The notes under the pieces: model-generated | The model's database searches: none | The model's input: only the letters and a program-made list of their open reading frames with translations | Told to the model about the DNA's origin: nothing | Origin: Flavobacteriaceae bacterium | GTDB taxonomy: Bacteria > Bacteroidota > Bacteroidia > Flavobacteriales > Flavobacteriaceae | Reading direction: 5' to 3' | DNA: 43,810 nucleotides | Assembly (NCBI GenBank): GCA_022424955.1 | Contig: JAKMGK010000069.1 | Span: 1-43,810, forward strand | Position numbers and translations under genes: made by a program | Part shown: positions 34,522 to 43,810 of the stretch, piece by piece | Numbering within the stretch: position 1 is the first letter of the stretch | Layout of the letters: every line of letters starts with the position of its first letter

Positions 34522-35724
34522 ATGGAAGCATATATTTATGACGCTATCCGAACCGTCCGTGGAAAGGGTAACAAAAAAGGGGCACTTATAGGAGTAACCC
34601 CAACAGAATTAGCCCGACAATCTCTCGTTGCTTTACAGAGCAAACATCAGTTAGACACTAGTTTAGTGAACGATGTTATTTTAGGCTGTGTAGGACAAGT
34701 AATGGATCAAGGAGCTAATATTGCAAAATCTGCTGCACAAGCCTCTGGTTATGGTGATCACCTTTGCGGAGTAACCTTAAACCGTTTTTGTGGCTCAGGT
34801 TTAGAGTCTATGAATCAAGCCGCTGCCTATATTAAATCTGGCTACCGTGATTTAATTGTCGCAGGAGGTGTTGAAAGCATGTCACGTGTTGCTATGGGAT
34901 CAGACGGCGCCGGGATGTTTATCGACCCAACTTTAGCGATTCCAGGAAACCTTGTTCCACAAGGAATTTCTGCCGATTTAATTGCCTCTAAATACGGCTA
35001 CACTCGCGAAGCAACAGATGAATTTGCCGCCGAGTCACAGCGCCGTGCAGCAGAAGCTAACGCAAAAGGTTACTTCAAATCTCGTATCGCTATTAAAGAT
35101 CAAAACGGAACTGATATTTTAACCACAGACGAAAACATTCGTCCTGGAACAACCGCAGCATCGCTGGCTAGCCTTCAACCAGCCTTCCAAATGATGGGCG
35201 CTATGGCTGGATTTGACGATGTCGCGCTTGACAAATACCCAGAAGTAGAAACTTTACACCACGTTCACCACGCAGGAAACTCTTCTGCCATTGTAGATGG
35301 AGCTGCGATCTCTTTAATTGGTAGCGAAGAAGCTGGGAAACAAATGGGCTTAAAGCCTCGTTTTAAAATCCGCACGGCAGCCATTGATGGAACCGATCCA
35401 ACCATAATGTTGACTGGACCAGCACCTGCCACACGAAAAGCGCTAAAACAAGGAGGAATGAACATTGGAGACATCGATTTAATCGAAGTAAATGAAGCTT
35501 TCTCTGCCATCCCTATGTTATTTATGGATGAAATGGGCATCGATAGTAGCAATGTCAATGTAAATGGAGGAGCGATCGCCATGGGGCACCCTCTTGGTGC
35601 CACGGGATGCATGCTCGCCGGAACCTTGATGGACGAATTAGAACGCCGTGATTTAAATACGGGATTAGTCACTTTATGTATCGCAGGAGGAATGGGAATT
35701 GCCACCATTATCGAACGCGTATAA
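34522..35724 (+). CDS. fadA: Acetyl-CoA C-acyltransferase (thiolase)
   Basis: 400 residues, full-length thiolase. The nucleophile is Cys90 in LNRFCGSGLES. His is in GGAIAMGHPLGATG. The second active Cys386 is in LCIAGGMG. It cleaves 3-ketoacyl-CoA in beta-oxidation or condenses acetyl-CoA. It lies 21 bp before fadJ, the beta-subunit/alpha-subunit pairing of the trifunctional complex, which favours degradation over biosynthesis. Confidence 0.93.
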   Translation: MEAYIYDAIRTVRGKGNKKGALIGVTPTELARQSLVALQSKHQLDTSLVNDVILGCVGQVMDQGANIAKSAAQASGYGDHLCGVTLNRFCGSGLESMNQAAAYIKSGYRDLIVAGGVESMSRVAMGSDGAGMFIDPTLAIPGNLVPQGISADLIASKYGYTREATDEFAAESQRRAAEANAKGYFKSRIAIKDQNGTDILTTDENIRPGTTAASLASLQPAFQMMGAMAGFDDVALDKYPEVETLHHVHHAGNSSAIVDGAAISLIGSEEAGKQMGLKPRFKIRTAAIDGTDPTIMLTGPAPATRKALKQGGMNIGDIDLIEVNEAFSAIPMLFMDEMGIDSSNVNVNGGAIAMGHPLGATGCMLAGTLMDELERRDLNTGLVTLCIAGGMGIATIIERV

Positions 35725-35745
35725 TTTTTAAGATTTACTATAAAA

Positions 35746-37896
35746 ATGGAAAATATTCAAGATAAATTATTATCGTTTAGTGTTGATGCCGATGGGATTG
35801 GGACTTTAGTTATCAATCAAACCGAAAACTCAGCTAATCTCTTTTCAGAAGACTTTATCAAACGCTATGTTGAAGTAGCACACGCTGCTATTGCAGATGA
35901 TAGTATTAAAGGAGTCATTGTAACTTCTGGCAAACCTATCTTTATGGCTGGCGCAGATCTACGTGCTTTGCTAGAAGAAATCCCTGATAAAGGCGCTTTT
36001 ACTCAAACCATCCTAGAGATGCACAAGGGAATGCGCGAAATTGAAACAGGTGGTAAACCATTTGTTGCTGCCATTAATGGAACTGCTCTTGGAGGAGGAT
36101 TAGAGCTTTGTTTAGCCTGTCACCACAGGATCGCTCTTAACTCAACAAAAATCAAAATCGGTTTCCCCGAAATCAAGGTAGGTCTATTCCCAGGTGGTGG
36201 CGGAACAGTTAAAGCCCCCTATTTAATGGGGATTCAAACGGCATTAATGTACTTACTTCAAGGGATTGAAGCACGCCCACCAAAAGCCTTAAAAGACGGA
36301 TTAATTGATGCTGTTGCAGAAACAGAAGAAGAGATGATTGCTGCGGCTAAAGCTTATATTTTAGCTACCCCTAATCCTGTTCAACCATGGGATAACAAGA
36401 AACACAGAATTCCTGGTGGAAACATCTGGACACCCAATGGAGTACAAACCATGGTGGGTGCTTCTGGAAACGTAGGGAAATTGACCCACGGAAATTATCC
36501 TTCTGCCCAAAAAATCATCAAAGTAATTCACGACGGAATTCAAATCCCCGTGGATCGCGCCCTAGAAATTGAAGCCCGTAACTTTACCGCTGCTGCTTCT
36601 ACCCCAGAGGCTAAAAATATGATTCGCACTGGCTTTTTTGCCATACAAGATGCGGCTAAAGGTAAAGCTCGTCCAAAGGACCAACCTAAATACGAAATCG
36701 AAAAACTTGGAGTATTAGGAGCTGGTATGATGGGTGCTGGTATTGCTTATGTCTCGGCTAAAGCCGGAATGCAGGTCGTTCTAAAAGACGTTAGTCAAGA
36801 AGGCGCTGAAAAAGGTAAGGCTTATTCTACCATGCTGCTAGATAAAGCCATCGCTAAAAAGCGTTCTACTCCAGAAAAGAAAGAAGCTTTACTCGCGAAC
36901 ATCATCCCCACAGATGATCCTAACGCAGTAGAAGGAAGTGACTTGATTATAGAGGCGGTATTTGAAAACGTTGACTTAAAAGATAAAGTTACTAAAGAAA
37001 CAGAGGCGGTATTAGGAGAAGATAAGATCTATGGATCTAACACCTCAACTATACCGATTTCATTATTAGCAAAATCTTCAGCTAGACCAGAAAATTTTAT
37101 TGGAATTCACTTTTTCTCTCCCGTTGATAAAATGCCCTTGGTAGAAATTATCGTTGGTGAAAAGACTGAAGATAAAGCCATTGCAGCAGCTGTAGATTAT
37201 ACTGTTGCTATTAAAAAAGTCCCTATTGTTGTAAACGATAGCCGCGGATTCTTTACATCGCGTTGTTTTGGAACTTATGTTTCAGAAGGAATGTTCTTAT
37301 TAGAAGAAGGGGTACCCGCACCAATGATAGAACGTGTTGCGACAAAAATAGGTTTACCTGTAGGGCCACTCGCCGTTCACGACGAAGTATCTCTTACCCT
37401 TTCGGTTCATATTTTTGAAAGTGACCCAGCAGAAAAGAGTGCAAGTGAAAAACGCTCTTATGCTATGGTAAAAAACCTAGTAGAAAATCACAATAGAACA
37501 GGAAAACGCGATGGCGCTGGTTTCTATGATTATCCTAAAGGAGGTCAAAAGAAATTATGGCCTGGCTTAAAAGAAATTTATACGCCAGATGTCAACGCTG
37601 TTTCAGAAGAAGACGTGAAGAAACGCATGCTACACCGTCAAGTATTAGAAAGCTACCGTTGTTTAGACGAGGGGGTTTTACGCTCTACTACCGATGGAGA
37701 TATTGGGTCTATTCTAGGGTGGGGATTCCCTATTTTCACGGGGGGAGCACTCTCTTATATTGACTATGTAGGAATGGATAATTTTATCGCCGATTGTGAT
37801 GCTTTTAAAGCACTACACGGGGATCACTGGGAAGTACCACAAAGCTTGCGCGATTTAGCTGCAGCAGGAAAATCCATCCACGATTTTGGAAAATAA
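35746..37896 (+). CDS. fadJ: Enoyl-CoA hydratase/3-hydroxyacyl-CoA dehydrogenase bifunctional protein
   Basis: 716 residues. The N-terminal hydratase/isomerase (about 1-190) has MAGADLRALLEE, NGTALGGGLELCLACHH and FPEIKVGLFPGGGG. The NAD-binding dehydrogenase domain (about 320-500) has GVLGAGMMGAGIAY and SNTSTIPISLLA. The C-terminal 3HCDH domain follows. It performs the two middle steps of beta-oxidation and probably assembles with FadA. FadB and FadJ are not cleanly separable from sequence alone. Confidence 0.92.
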   Translation: MENIQDKLLSFSVDADGIGTLVINQTENSANLFSEDFIKRYVEVAHAAIADDSIKGVIVTSGKPIFMAGADLRALLEEIPDKGAFTQTILEMHKGMREIETGGKPFVAAINGTALGGGLELCLACHHRIALNSTKIKIGFPEIKVGLFPGGGGTVKAPYLMGIQTALMYLLQGIEARPPKALKDGLIDAVAETEEEMIAAAKAYILATPNPVQPWDNKKHRIPGGNIWTPNGVQTMVGASGNVGKLTHGNYPSAQKIIKVIHDGIQIPVDRALEIEARNFTAAASTPEAKNMIRTGFFAIQDAAKGKARPKDQPKYEIEKLGVLGAGMMGAGIAYVSAKAGMQVVLKDVSQEGAEKGKAYSTMLLDKAIAKKRSTPEKKEALLANIIPTDDPNAVEGSDLIIEAVFENVDLKDKVTKETEAVLGEDKIYGSNTSTIPISLLAKSSARPENFIGIHFFSPVDKMPLVEIIVGEKTEDKAIAAAVDYTVAIKKVPIVVNDSRGFFTSRCFGTYVSEGMFLLEEGVPAPMIERVATKIGLPVGPLAVHDEVSLTLSVHIFESDPAEKSASEKRSYAMVKNLVENHNRTGKRDGAGFYDYPKGGQKKLWPGLKEIYTPDVNAVSEEDVKKRMLHRQVLESYRCLDEGVLRSTTDGDIGSILGWGFPIFTGGALSYIDYVGMDNFIADCDAFKALHGDHWEVPQSLRDLAAAGKSIHDFGK

Positions 37897-37911
37897 ATCC
37901 TTATTTCTTTT

Positions 37912-37940
37912 AAAAAAAGCGCCTAAAAGGCGCTTTTTTT
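37912..37940. terminator. Bidirectional terminator between fadJ and the TetR gene
   Basis: A perfect 12-bp palindromic arm (AAAAAAAGCGCC and GGCGCTTTTTTT) around a TAAAA loop. It has a T-run on each strand, so it can end both convergent transcripts; the TetR stop lies within its right edge. Confidence 0.92.
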
Positions 37941-38592
37941 ATTCCTCAAATTGCTTGAAAATAATGTTATTGACAAGCTCGGCATGTTGCTCGATCTGTT
38001 CTTGAGAAAAGACTTCTGTACCGTATTGATTTTTCATTAAGTGTGCCAGCATAAAAAAGCTGCTAGAAGCTCCCATAATAATAGAAATAAAGTTGGCGCG
38101 TGGAATAGTTTTAAATTCTTTTAAGCCATCAAGAGGGGCTTCAATACTTTTCTCACCAAACCATATCACTGGGGTAAATAACTGTTCAATCAAAAAAGTA
38201 GAACGCCAGTTTTCCTGGCCCATTTCTTGAAAAATAATTTTGTAAAGCGCAGGATTTTCTGCTAAAAAATAAATGTATTGCCGAGTATAAGCTCTCAAGG
38301 CCGTTGTTCCAGATAAATCTACATAATAGGATTTAATGTGCTCGAAACGAGCCACAAGCTTGTCCCCAAGAAAACTCATGGACTTTTTCCATAAATCCTC
38401 TTTATTCTCAAAACGATAGCTAATCAAAGGGTTAGTGACTCCAACTTTCTGAGCGACATCTTTTAACTGCGCACCATCATATCCTTTTTCAGAAAACACT
38501 TCTAAAGCAGCTACTAAAATATCATTCAAGTCAAGTGTCTGGGATAAACTGGGCCTACCGCGTTTTCTTTTTGGCAGTTCACTCTTCGGCAT
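37939..38592 (-). CDS. TetR/AcrR-family transcriptional regulator
   Basis: 217 residues. A basic N-terminus (PKRKRGRPS) precedes the TetR helix-turn-helix (about 25-70, ALEVFSEKGYDGAQLKDVAQKVGVTNPLISYRF). A variable ligand domain follows. It sits convergent with fadA-fadJ, so control of fatty acid degradation is plausible but not shown by any shared operator I could see. Confidence 0.88.
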   Translation of the reverse strand: MPKSELPKRKRGRPSLSQTLDLNDILVAALEVFSEKGYDGAQLKDVAQKVGVTNPLISYRFENKEDLWKKSMSFLGDKLVARFEHIKSYYVDLSGTTALRAYTRQYIYFLAENPALYKIIFQEMGQENWRSTFLIEQLFTPVIWFGEKSIEAPLDGLKEFKTIPRANFISIIMGASSSFFMLAHLMKNQYGTEVFSQEQIEQHAELVNNIIFKQFEE

Positions 38593-38785
38593 AAATCAAA
38601 TATTAGTTTTTGAAAAATACAGCTTTTTTTGGAATCAATTTTATTTAGGAGGACTAATTAAAAAACAAGAGTCCTTTAATATCGGTAATTTATCTAATAC
38701 CAAAGATGTAAAATTAACTATAACTAGGCTTGTCCCAATTCCCCACTTTCAGATTGTTTTACCGTGGTCAACTTTGACTTACTAA

Positions 38786-40099
38786 TTAACCTGCTTGCTG
38801 AAGTTCCTTGGCTACAGCTTCGACTTTTTCCATTACACGTAAAAGATTCCCACCCCAAATTTTTTCGATTTCTTCTTCAGTATAGCCACGCTTGACCAGT
38901 TCTTTTGTCACATTTAAGGTTTCAGAAGCGTCTTGCCAGCCTTCAATTCCACCGCCTCCGTCAAAGTCTGAACTAATTCCCACGTGATCAATGCCAATTT
39001 TGTTCTTGATATAATCTATGTGATCGACAAAATCACTCACAGAAACAGGAGGATAAATTGCCTTAATGGCTTCTAAATCTTGCTCTGCTAAGCTTAATAA
39101 TTCTTTTCTTTTTGCGAGATAGGCTTGAAGGGCTTCAAAATCCAGGGCACGCATTTCGTATTTATCTAAAACAGGAATATCGTGTTTAGCTCCAACGACT
39201 TTTAAAACAGAGTCCTTTGCTTTATTGTAAGCGTTGTGCTTCTCTGTGTGTAAATAAGAGCTAAAGGCTACCGTTTGTAAGACTCCCCCGCTTTCTTTTA
39301 CCCATTCCAATTGTTCGTCATCTAAATTTCTTGAGTGATCGCACAAGGCTCTTGCAGAAGAGTGCGATGCCATAATAGGAGCTTTAGAACGTTCTGCCAT
39401 TTGACGAATCGCTTCCTTAGAAGGATGTGAAATATCGACCATAATGCCATAGTAATTCATTTGATCAATAACTTGTTTCCCTAATTCACTTAAACCGTTA
39501 TGAAGGAAAAAACCATCTCTTTCTCCAGTATTTGAATCTGATAATTGGCTATGACCATTGTGCGCTAAAGAGATATAACGAGCCCCTTGATCATAGAATT
39601 TTTTAACATTATTGGGATCTGTCCCTAAGGGATAACCGTTCTCTACCCCAATCATTGCGACTTTTTTCCCGCTTTTCCATATTCTTCTCACATCTGCCGC
39701 AGTAAGGGCTAATTCTATTTGATCTGGCGCATAGTCTTCTACTAAACGATGAATCGCGCTAAACTTAGCCTCTGCATTTGCTGCAGCCTTTTCAAAACCA
39801 CTTTTCGTTAAGCTATCTTGTCCTGTATAAACAATAAACCAAGAAACATCTAAGCCCCCCGCATTCATATTGGGAAGGTTGACCTGCGAATTAGTCTTTT
39901 GAGTATAATTTATCGAATCTGTGAAATTCCCCACATTGATGTCATCGTGAGTATCGATGGTAATTACTGCTTTGTGAATACGTTCTGCTTCAGTTACAGG
40001 AGTAGACTTGGATTCTTTTGTTTGGCAACTTACATGAGTGATCGCTGCTAAAAGAATTAAAAATTGAGATAAATGTTTCATGAAATATGTTTTGTTCAT
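38786..40099 (-). CDS. Membrane dipeptidase (M19 family) lipoprotein
   Basis: 437 residues. A lipoprotein signal with lipobox THVSC places it in the envelope. M19 metal ligands and motifs: TIDTHDDIN, MVDISHPSKEA, MASHSSARALCDHSRN, GISSDFDGGGG. Homologues are zinc dipeptidases releasing amino acids from (often D-containing) dipeptides. A second ATG at 40081 gives a shorter and equally good signal peptide. Divergent from the sugar porter. Confidence 0.9.
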   Translation of the reverse strand: MNKTYFMKHLSQFLILLAAITHVSCQTKESKSTPVTEAERIHKAVITIDTHDDINVGNFTDSINYTQKTNSQVNLPNMNAGGLDVSWFIVYTGQDSLTKSGFEKAAANAEAKFSAIHRLVEDYAPDQIELALTAADVRRIWKSGKKVAMIGVENGYPLGTDPNNVKKFYDQGARYISLAHNGHSQLSDSNTGERDGFFLHNGLSELGKQVIDQMNYYGIMVDISHPSKEAIRQMAERSKAPIMASHSSARALCDHSRNLDDEQLEWVKESGGVLQTVAFSSYLHTEKHNAYNKAKDSVLKVVGAKHDIPVLDKYEMRALDFEALQAYLAKRKELLSLAEQDLEAIKAIYPPVSVSDFVDHIDYIKNKIGIDHVGISSDFDGGGGIEGWQDASETLNVTKELVKRGYTEEEIEKIWGGNLLRVMEKVEAVAKELQQAG

Positions 40100-40168
40100 C
40101 TGTACTAAAGTAAGGAGAATTTCCTTTCCACAGAAAATCCTATCTTCGAAAAGGATTAAACTACACTT

Positions 40169-41488
40169 ATGAATAAATTATTGCAATGGTCTCTAACGGC
40201 CGCTCTTGCAGGTTTCCTATTTGGCTTTGATACGGTTGTTATTTCTGGAGCAGATCAAAAACTACAAAGTTTATGGAATTCTAGCGACGCCTTTCATGGT
40301 TTTGTGGTCATGGCCATGGCACTCTGGGGAACGGTGATAGGCTCGCTCTTTGGAAGTATTCCCACGCTACGACTGGGGAGAAAAAAAACCTTAATATGGA
40401 TTGGTGCTTTTTACACTATTTCTGCCTTGGGATCGGCATTAGCCCCCACCCCTTATCTCTTTGCCTTTTTTAGATTTTTAGGTGGCCTGGGGGTAGGTGT
40501 TTCTACCATTTCGGCTCCTGCTTATATTTCTGAAATTGCTCCTGCTAAAAATCGAGGGCGTTTAGTAGGTCTTTACCAATTCAATATTGTTTTTGGGATT
40601 CTTATCGCTTTTTTATCTAATTATCTTTTAAGTGATTTAGGGGAAAATGCCTGGCGTTATATGATGGGAGTAGAAGCCATCCCAGCCGTGATTTACACCT
40701 TGATGACCTTTGGTATTCCTAAAAGTCCTCGCTGGTTGTTTTTGCAAAACAAAACGGAAGAAGCAAAAGCCATTATTCATCAAGCTTATACAAAAGAAGA
40801 CGCCGATTCACTTATACAGGATATTAGTCAAGAACAAAATGTGATAGTAGAAAACGAAAGTATCTTTAAACCTAAATACCGCTTTATCCTTAAACTGGCT
40901 TTCTTGATTGCTTTTTTCAATCAATTTTCTGGTATTAACGCTTTCTTATATTATGCTCCTCGAATATTTGAAGAAGGAGGATTAGGAGAAAGTACGGCTT
41001 TGCTAAGCAGTATAGGTATTGGTTTGATCAACTTAATTTTTACATTGATAGGAATTAATTTGATTGATCGTCTAGGGAGAAAAACCCTACTGTATATTGG
41101 CTCTGTGGGTTATATTATTTCTCTTAGTTTAATTGCCGCATCATTCTTACTGTCTTGGGAGGGGCTTGCTTTGCCTATCTTCCTCTTTGTATTTATTGCT
41201 TCACATGCTATAGGTCAAGGGGCGGTCATCTGGGTATTTATTTCAGAAATTTACCCCAATCATTTACGCAGTGCGGGACAGTCTTTTGGCACCTCAACTC
41301 ACTGGGTACTTGCTGCCATAATCCCCTCTTTGGTCCCCATATTATTTGCCAGTATAGGCGCAGGTGTTGTTTTTGCCATTTTTGCTTTTATGATGGTATT
41401 ACAACTCTTATTTGTTTATTTTTGGATGCCCGAAACAAAGGGAGTATCCCTAGAATCTTTATCACAAAAACTCATTAAAGAAAAATGA
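40169..41488 (+). CDS. MFS sugar porter
   Basis: 439 residues with 12 membrane helices. Sugar-porter signatures: AGFLFGFDTVVISGA, RLGRKKTL, RFLGGLGVGVST, PKSPRWLF, NQFSGINAFLYYAPRIF, DRLGRKTLL. Inner-membrane proton symporter. The next two genes (GH32, fructokinase) point to fructose, sucrose or short fructans as substrate. It overlaps GH32 by ATGA. A weak -7-like TATCTTCG lies at 40141-40148. Confidence 0.93.
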   Translation: MNKLLQWSLTAALAGFLFGFDTVVISGADQKLQSLWNSSDAFHGFVVMAMALWGTVIGSLFGSIPTLRLGRKKTLIWIGAFYTISALGSALAPTPYLFAFFRFLGGLGVGVSTISAPAYISEIAPAKNRGRLVGLYQFNIVFGILIAFLSNYLLSDLGENAWRYMMGVEAIPAVIYTLMTFGIPKSPRWLFLQNKTEEAKAIIHQAYTKEDADSLIQDISQEQNVIVENESIFKPKYRFILKLAFLIAFFNQFSGINAFLYYAPRIFEEGGLGESTALLSSIGIGLINLIFTLIGINLIDRLGRKTLLYIGSVGYIISLSLIAASFLLSWEGLALPIFLFVFIASHAIGQGAVIWVFISEIYPNHLRSAGQSFGTSTHWVLAAIIPSLVPILFASIGAGVVFAIFAFMMVLQLLFVYFWMPETKGVSLESLSQKLIKEK

Positions 41489-42951
41489 AAAAGTTTTTCC
41501 TTTTTAGCTTAATTATTCTTGTGATTGCCTGCCAAGAAAACCCAGAAAAAAAACCGCAAATGAGCGAAGAAAAATTATACCGTCCAGCCTTTCACTTTAC
41601 CCCTAAAAAAAGTTGGATGAATGATCCCAATGGGATGTTTTATTACAAGGGTACCTATCATTTATATTTCCAATATTACCCAGACGATAATGTTTGGGGA
41701 CCCATGCACTGGGGACATGCTTCAAGTAAGGACATGGTCAATTGGGAAGAATACCCCATCGCACTCTACCCCGATGAAATGGGTTATATTTTTTCTGGAA
41801 GTGCCGTAGTAGATCACAATAATACTTCAGGCTTTGGACAAAACGGGAAAACACCCACAGTAGCTATCTTTACCCATCATAATATGGAGAAAGAAAAAGC
41901 AGCACAAGTCGATGTAGAGACGCAAAGTATTGCCTATTCTTTAGATGAAGGGATGACCTGGACAAAATATGCCGGTAACCCTGTAATTGAAAATCCAGAA
42001 ATTAGAGATTTTAGAGATCCAAAAGTCATTTGGGACGACAACAGCAATCAATGGATTATGGCCCTAGCGGCACACGACAATGTGCGTTTTTATGCTTCGC
42101 CTAATTTAAAAGATTGGTCTTACTTATCTAATTTTGGTTTTGATAAAGGACACTATGGAGGGGTTTGGGAATGTCCAGATTTATTCCCGCTAAAAGTCGC
42201 TGGAAGTGATGAAATCAAATGGGTCCTTTTTGTGAGTATTAATCCCGGTGGTCCTAACGGGGGAAGTGCAACCCAGTATTTTGTAGGAGATTTTGATGGT
42301 ACAAATTTTGTTCTAGACCAGGACTTTGCTAAAGACTTAGAAAATCGAAATGATTTTTGGGTGGACTTTGGTCGAGACAATTATGCAGGAGTCACCTGGC
42401 AGAATATACAGCGTGACAATGGTAATAGATTGTTTATTGGCTGGATGTCCAACTGGGATTATGCCCAGGAAGTCCCTACACATGCTTGGCGCTCTGCCAT
42501 GACCATTGCAAGGGAAATTGGATTGATCAAAACAACACAAGGCTATCGCCTTACTAATATTCCTGTGGAAGAAGCGAAGCAAACGCTTGATTCCTTAACA
42601 CTTGATAGTGAAACGCTTTTAGGAAACATGAAACTGGAATTGGCAGTAGACTCAATGAAAAAGGTAGGCTATATATTGTCAAATAAACTAGGAGAAAAAC
42701 TTGAATTTGGTTTTGATCCAGTAAAGCAAAACTTCTATATTGACCGTACTGTAGCAGGAAAAAATGACTTTTCAGAAAAATTTGCCCCTCAGCTTTCTTA
42801 TGCACCTAGGTTTACAGAGGAAAAAAACATTCAAGGAAGCATGATCCTAGACAAAACCTCCATTGAATTATTTTGGGATGACGGACGAACTGTAATGACA
42901 GAAATTTTCTTTCCCAATGCTCCATTTAATCAAATAACCAAAATAGAATAA
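41485..42951 (+). CDS. GH32 beta-fructosidase (levanase/invertase type) lipoprotein
   Basis: 488 residues. The lipobox is LVIAC (Cys16), so it is surface or periplasmic membrane-anchored. The nucleophile is Asp47 in WMNDPNG, the transition-state residue Asp178 in FRDPK, and the acid/base Glu229 in WECPD. It hydrolyses beta-fructosyl bonds in sucrose, inulin or levan; the linkage is not readable. It is coupled to the sugar porter by a 4-bp overlap and followed by fructokinase after 11 bp. Confidence 0.94.
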   Translation: MKKFFLFSLIILVIACQENPEKKPQMSEEKLYRPAFHFTPKKSWMNDPNGMFYYKGTYHLYFQYYPDDNVWGPMHWGHASSKDMVNWEEYPIALYPDEMGYIFSGSAVVDHNNTSGFGQNGKTPTVAIFTHHNMEKEKAAQVDVETQSIAYSLDEGMTWTKYAGNPVIENPEIRDFRDPKVIWDDNSNQWIMALAAHDNVRFYASPNLKDWSYLSNFGFDKGHYGGVWECPDLFPLKVAGSDEIKWVLFVSINPGGPNGGSATQYFVGDFDGTNFVLDQDFAKDLENRNDFWVDFGRDNYAGVTWQNIQRDNGNRLFIGWMSNWDYAQEVPTHAWRSAMTIAREIGLIKTTQGYRLTNIPVEEAKQTLDSLTLDSETLLGNMKLELAVDSMKKVGYILSNKLGEKLEFGFDPVKQNFYIDRTVAGKNDFSEKFAPQLSYAPRFTEEKNIQGSMILDKTSIELFWDDGRTVMTEIFFPNAPFNQITKIE

Positions 42952-42962
42952 GCTCTATAGTC

Positions 42963-43810
42963 ATGTCAAAAAAAGTGATTTGTTTTGGTGAAGTGCTTTG
43001 GGATATTTTCCCCGAGGGAGAAAAAATAGGGGGAGCCCCTCTAAATGTCGCCTTACGGCTAAAAGCGCTAGGTATTTCTTCAGTCATAGTAAGTAAAGTA
43101 GGTCAAGATACATTAGGGAAACGACTAATCGAATTTATCAAGGAACAGGGATTAATAACAAAACACATTCAACAAGACCCTCAATTTGAAACGGGAAAAG
43201 TAAATGTAAGCCTAGATCAAACTGGATCGGCATCCTATGAAATTGCTTATCCAGCTGGCTGGGATAAAATCACTTTACAACCTACTCTTGAAGAAGAAGT
43301 CTCTCAGGCTGATTTATTCCTTTTTGGAAGTTTGGTAACACGGGATAGTATTTCAAAAGAATCTCTTATGGCTTTACTAAAAAAGGCTAGATTTAAGGTA
43401 TTTGATGTTAACTTAAGAGCTCCACATTACACCCAAAGTTTATTAGAAGAACTAATGCAAATTGCAGATTTCATCAAATTCAATGACGAAGAATTAGTAG
43501 AAATTTCGACTGCCATGGGTTGTGATGAAAAAACACTTGAACAACGACTCAACTTTATAGCAAAACAGACCAATACAAAACAAATTTGTGTCACAAGAGG
43601 TGGGGATGGTGCCCTTCTTTTGTTAAATAACCAACTGTATGATCAAAAAGGGTTTGCTGTAAAAGTAGCAGATACCGTGGGAGCAGGAGATTCTTTCTTA
43701 GCTACTCTATTAGAAGGACTACTTACTGGAAAACACCCCGAGGTAGCATTAGAAAACGCCTGTGCCATGGGAGCGATGGTTGCATCAAGTGCTGGAGCCA
43801 ATCCTAAAAT
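42963..43810 (+). CDS. PfkB-family fructokinase, 3' end outside window
   Basis: The frame from ATG 42963 is open to the window edge (282 codons visible). It starts KKVICFGEVLWDIFPEG and contains the GGAPLNVA substrate motif. Near the end is the PfkB signature DTVGAGDSFLA with the catalytic Asp. It phosphorylates fructose to fructose-6-phosphate in the cytoplasm. Last visible gene of the porter-GH32-kinase set. Confidence 0.93.
   Translation, partial: MSKKVICFGEVLWDIFPEGEKIGGAPLNVALRLKALGISSVIVSKVGQDTLGKRLIEFIKEQGLITKHIQQDPQFETGKVNVSLDQTGSASYEIAYPAGWDKITLQPTLEEEVSQADLFLFGSLVTRDSISKESLMALLKKARFKVFDVNLRAPHYTQSLLEELMQIADFIKFNDEELVEISTAMGCDEKTLEQRLNFIAKQTNTKQICVTRGGDGALLLLNNQLYDQKGFAVKVADTVGAGDSFLATLLEGLLTGKHPEVALENACAMGAMVASSAGANPK

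Overview
The window looks like a low-GC marine-type member of the Bacteroidota, most likely Flavobacteriaceae. The evidence is promoter boxes of the Bacteroidota sigma type (TAnnTTTG), a folK-deoxynucleoside kinase fusion, ribosomal protein S16 with a long Ala/Glu tail, a CarboxypepD_reg/TonB receptor, GH3-family and DUF2797 proteins, and an E1-E2 2-oxoglutarate dehydrogenase pair. Most of the window is ordinary chromosomal housekeeping, densely packed. Four convergent gene pairs end on a shared TTAA.

Layout. 1-832: the 3' end of a membrane-anchored LytTR regulator, a possible transposase remnant and tRNA-Ser(GGA). 897-6167: tatD, a retropepsin-like protein, then sucB and sucA on the minus strand. 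6380-8762: SOS-type umuC-umuD and an intact yhhN-family (lysoplasmalogenase) gene. 8791-10169: two further yhhN paralogues, both broken by frameshifts or stops. 10159-13150: a small secreted protein and a TonB-dependent receptor behind a strong promoter and a 10-bp inverted repeat. 13147-15080: rpsP-rimM-trmN6 (minus). 15270-18532: tig-clpP-clpX (plus). 18529-24082: GH3, DUF2797, rluF, a VUT/queuosine-precursor-type transporter and sppA. 24197-24999: an M48 metalloprotease pseudogene with a frameshift, a nonsense codon and probably a lost lipobox Cys. 25056-29364: folK-dNK fusion, a SpoU methyltransferase and mutS. 29419-29591: tRNA-Gly and tRNA-Leu.

The stretch from about 29592 to 32927 looks like an inserted segment. 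The tRNA-Leu 3' tail plus its terminator is repeated almost exactly at its far end. Between the copies lie an S9 peptidase gene, a proline-rich mini-ORF and a broken gene resembling DUF5681. After it come a bestrophin/DUF4239-like membrane protein and two tiny membrane proteins, each with a DxNxNxIPDxxE calcium-loop-like motif. Next are the beta-oxidation genes fadA-fadJ with a convergent TetR regulator, a secreted M19 dipeptidase, and finally a fructan/sucrose utilisation set: sugar porter, GH32 lipoprotein, and a PfkB fructokinase cut by the window end.

I found no clearly new defence or biosynthetic system. The most interesting signals are the decayed yhhN array, the tRNA-Leu-bounded segment, a group of genes with a promoter box exactly 4 nt before ATG (predicted leaderless), the TTAA-sharing convergent pairs, and the small IPD-loop membrane proteins.
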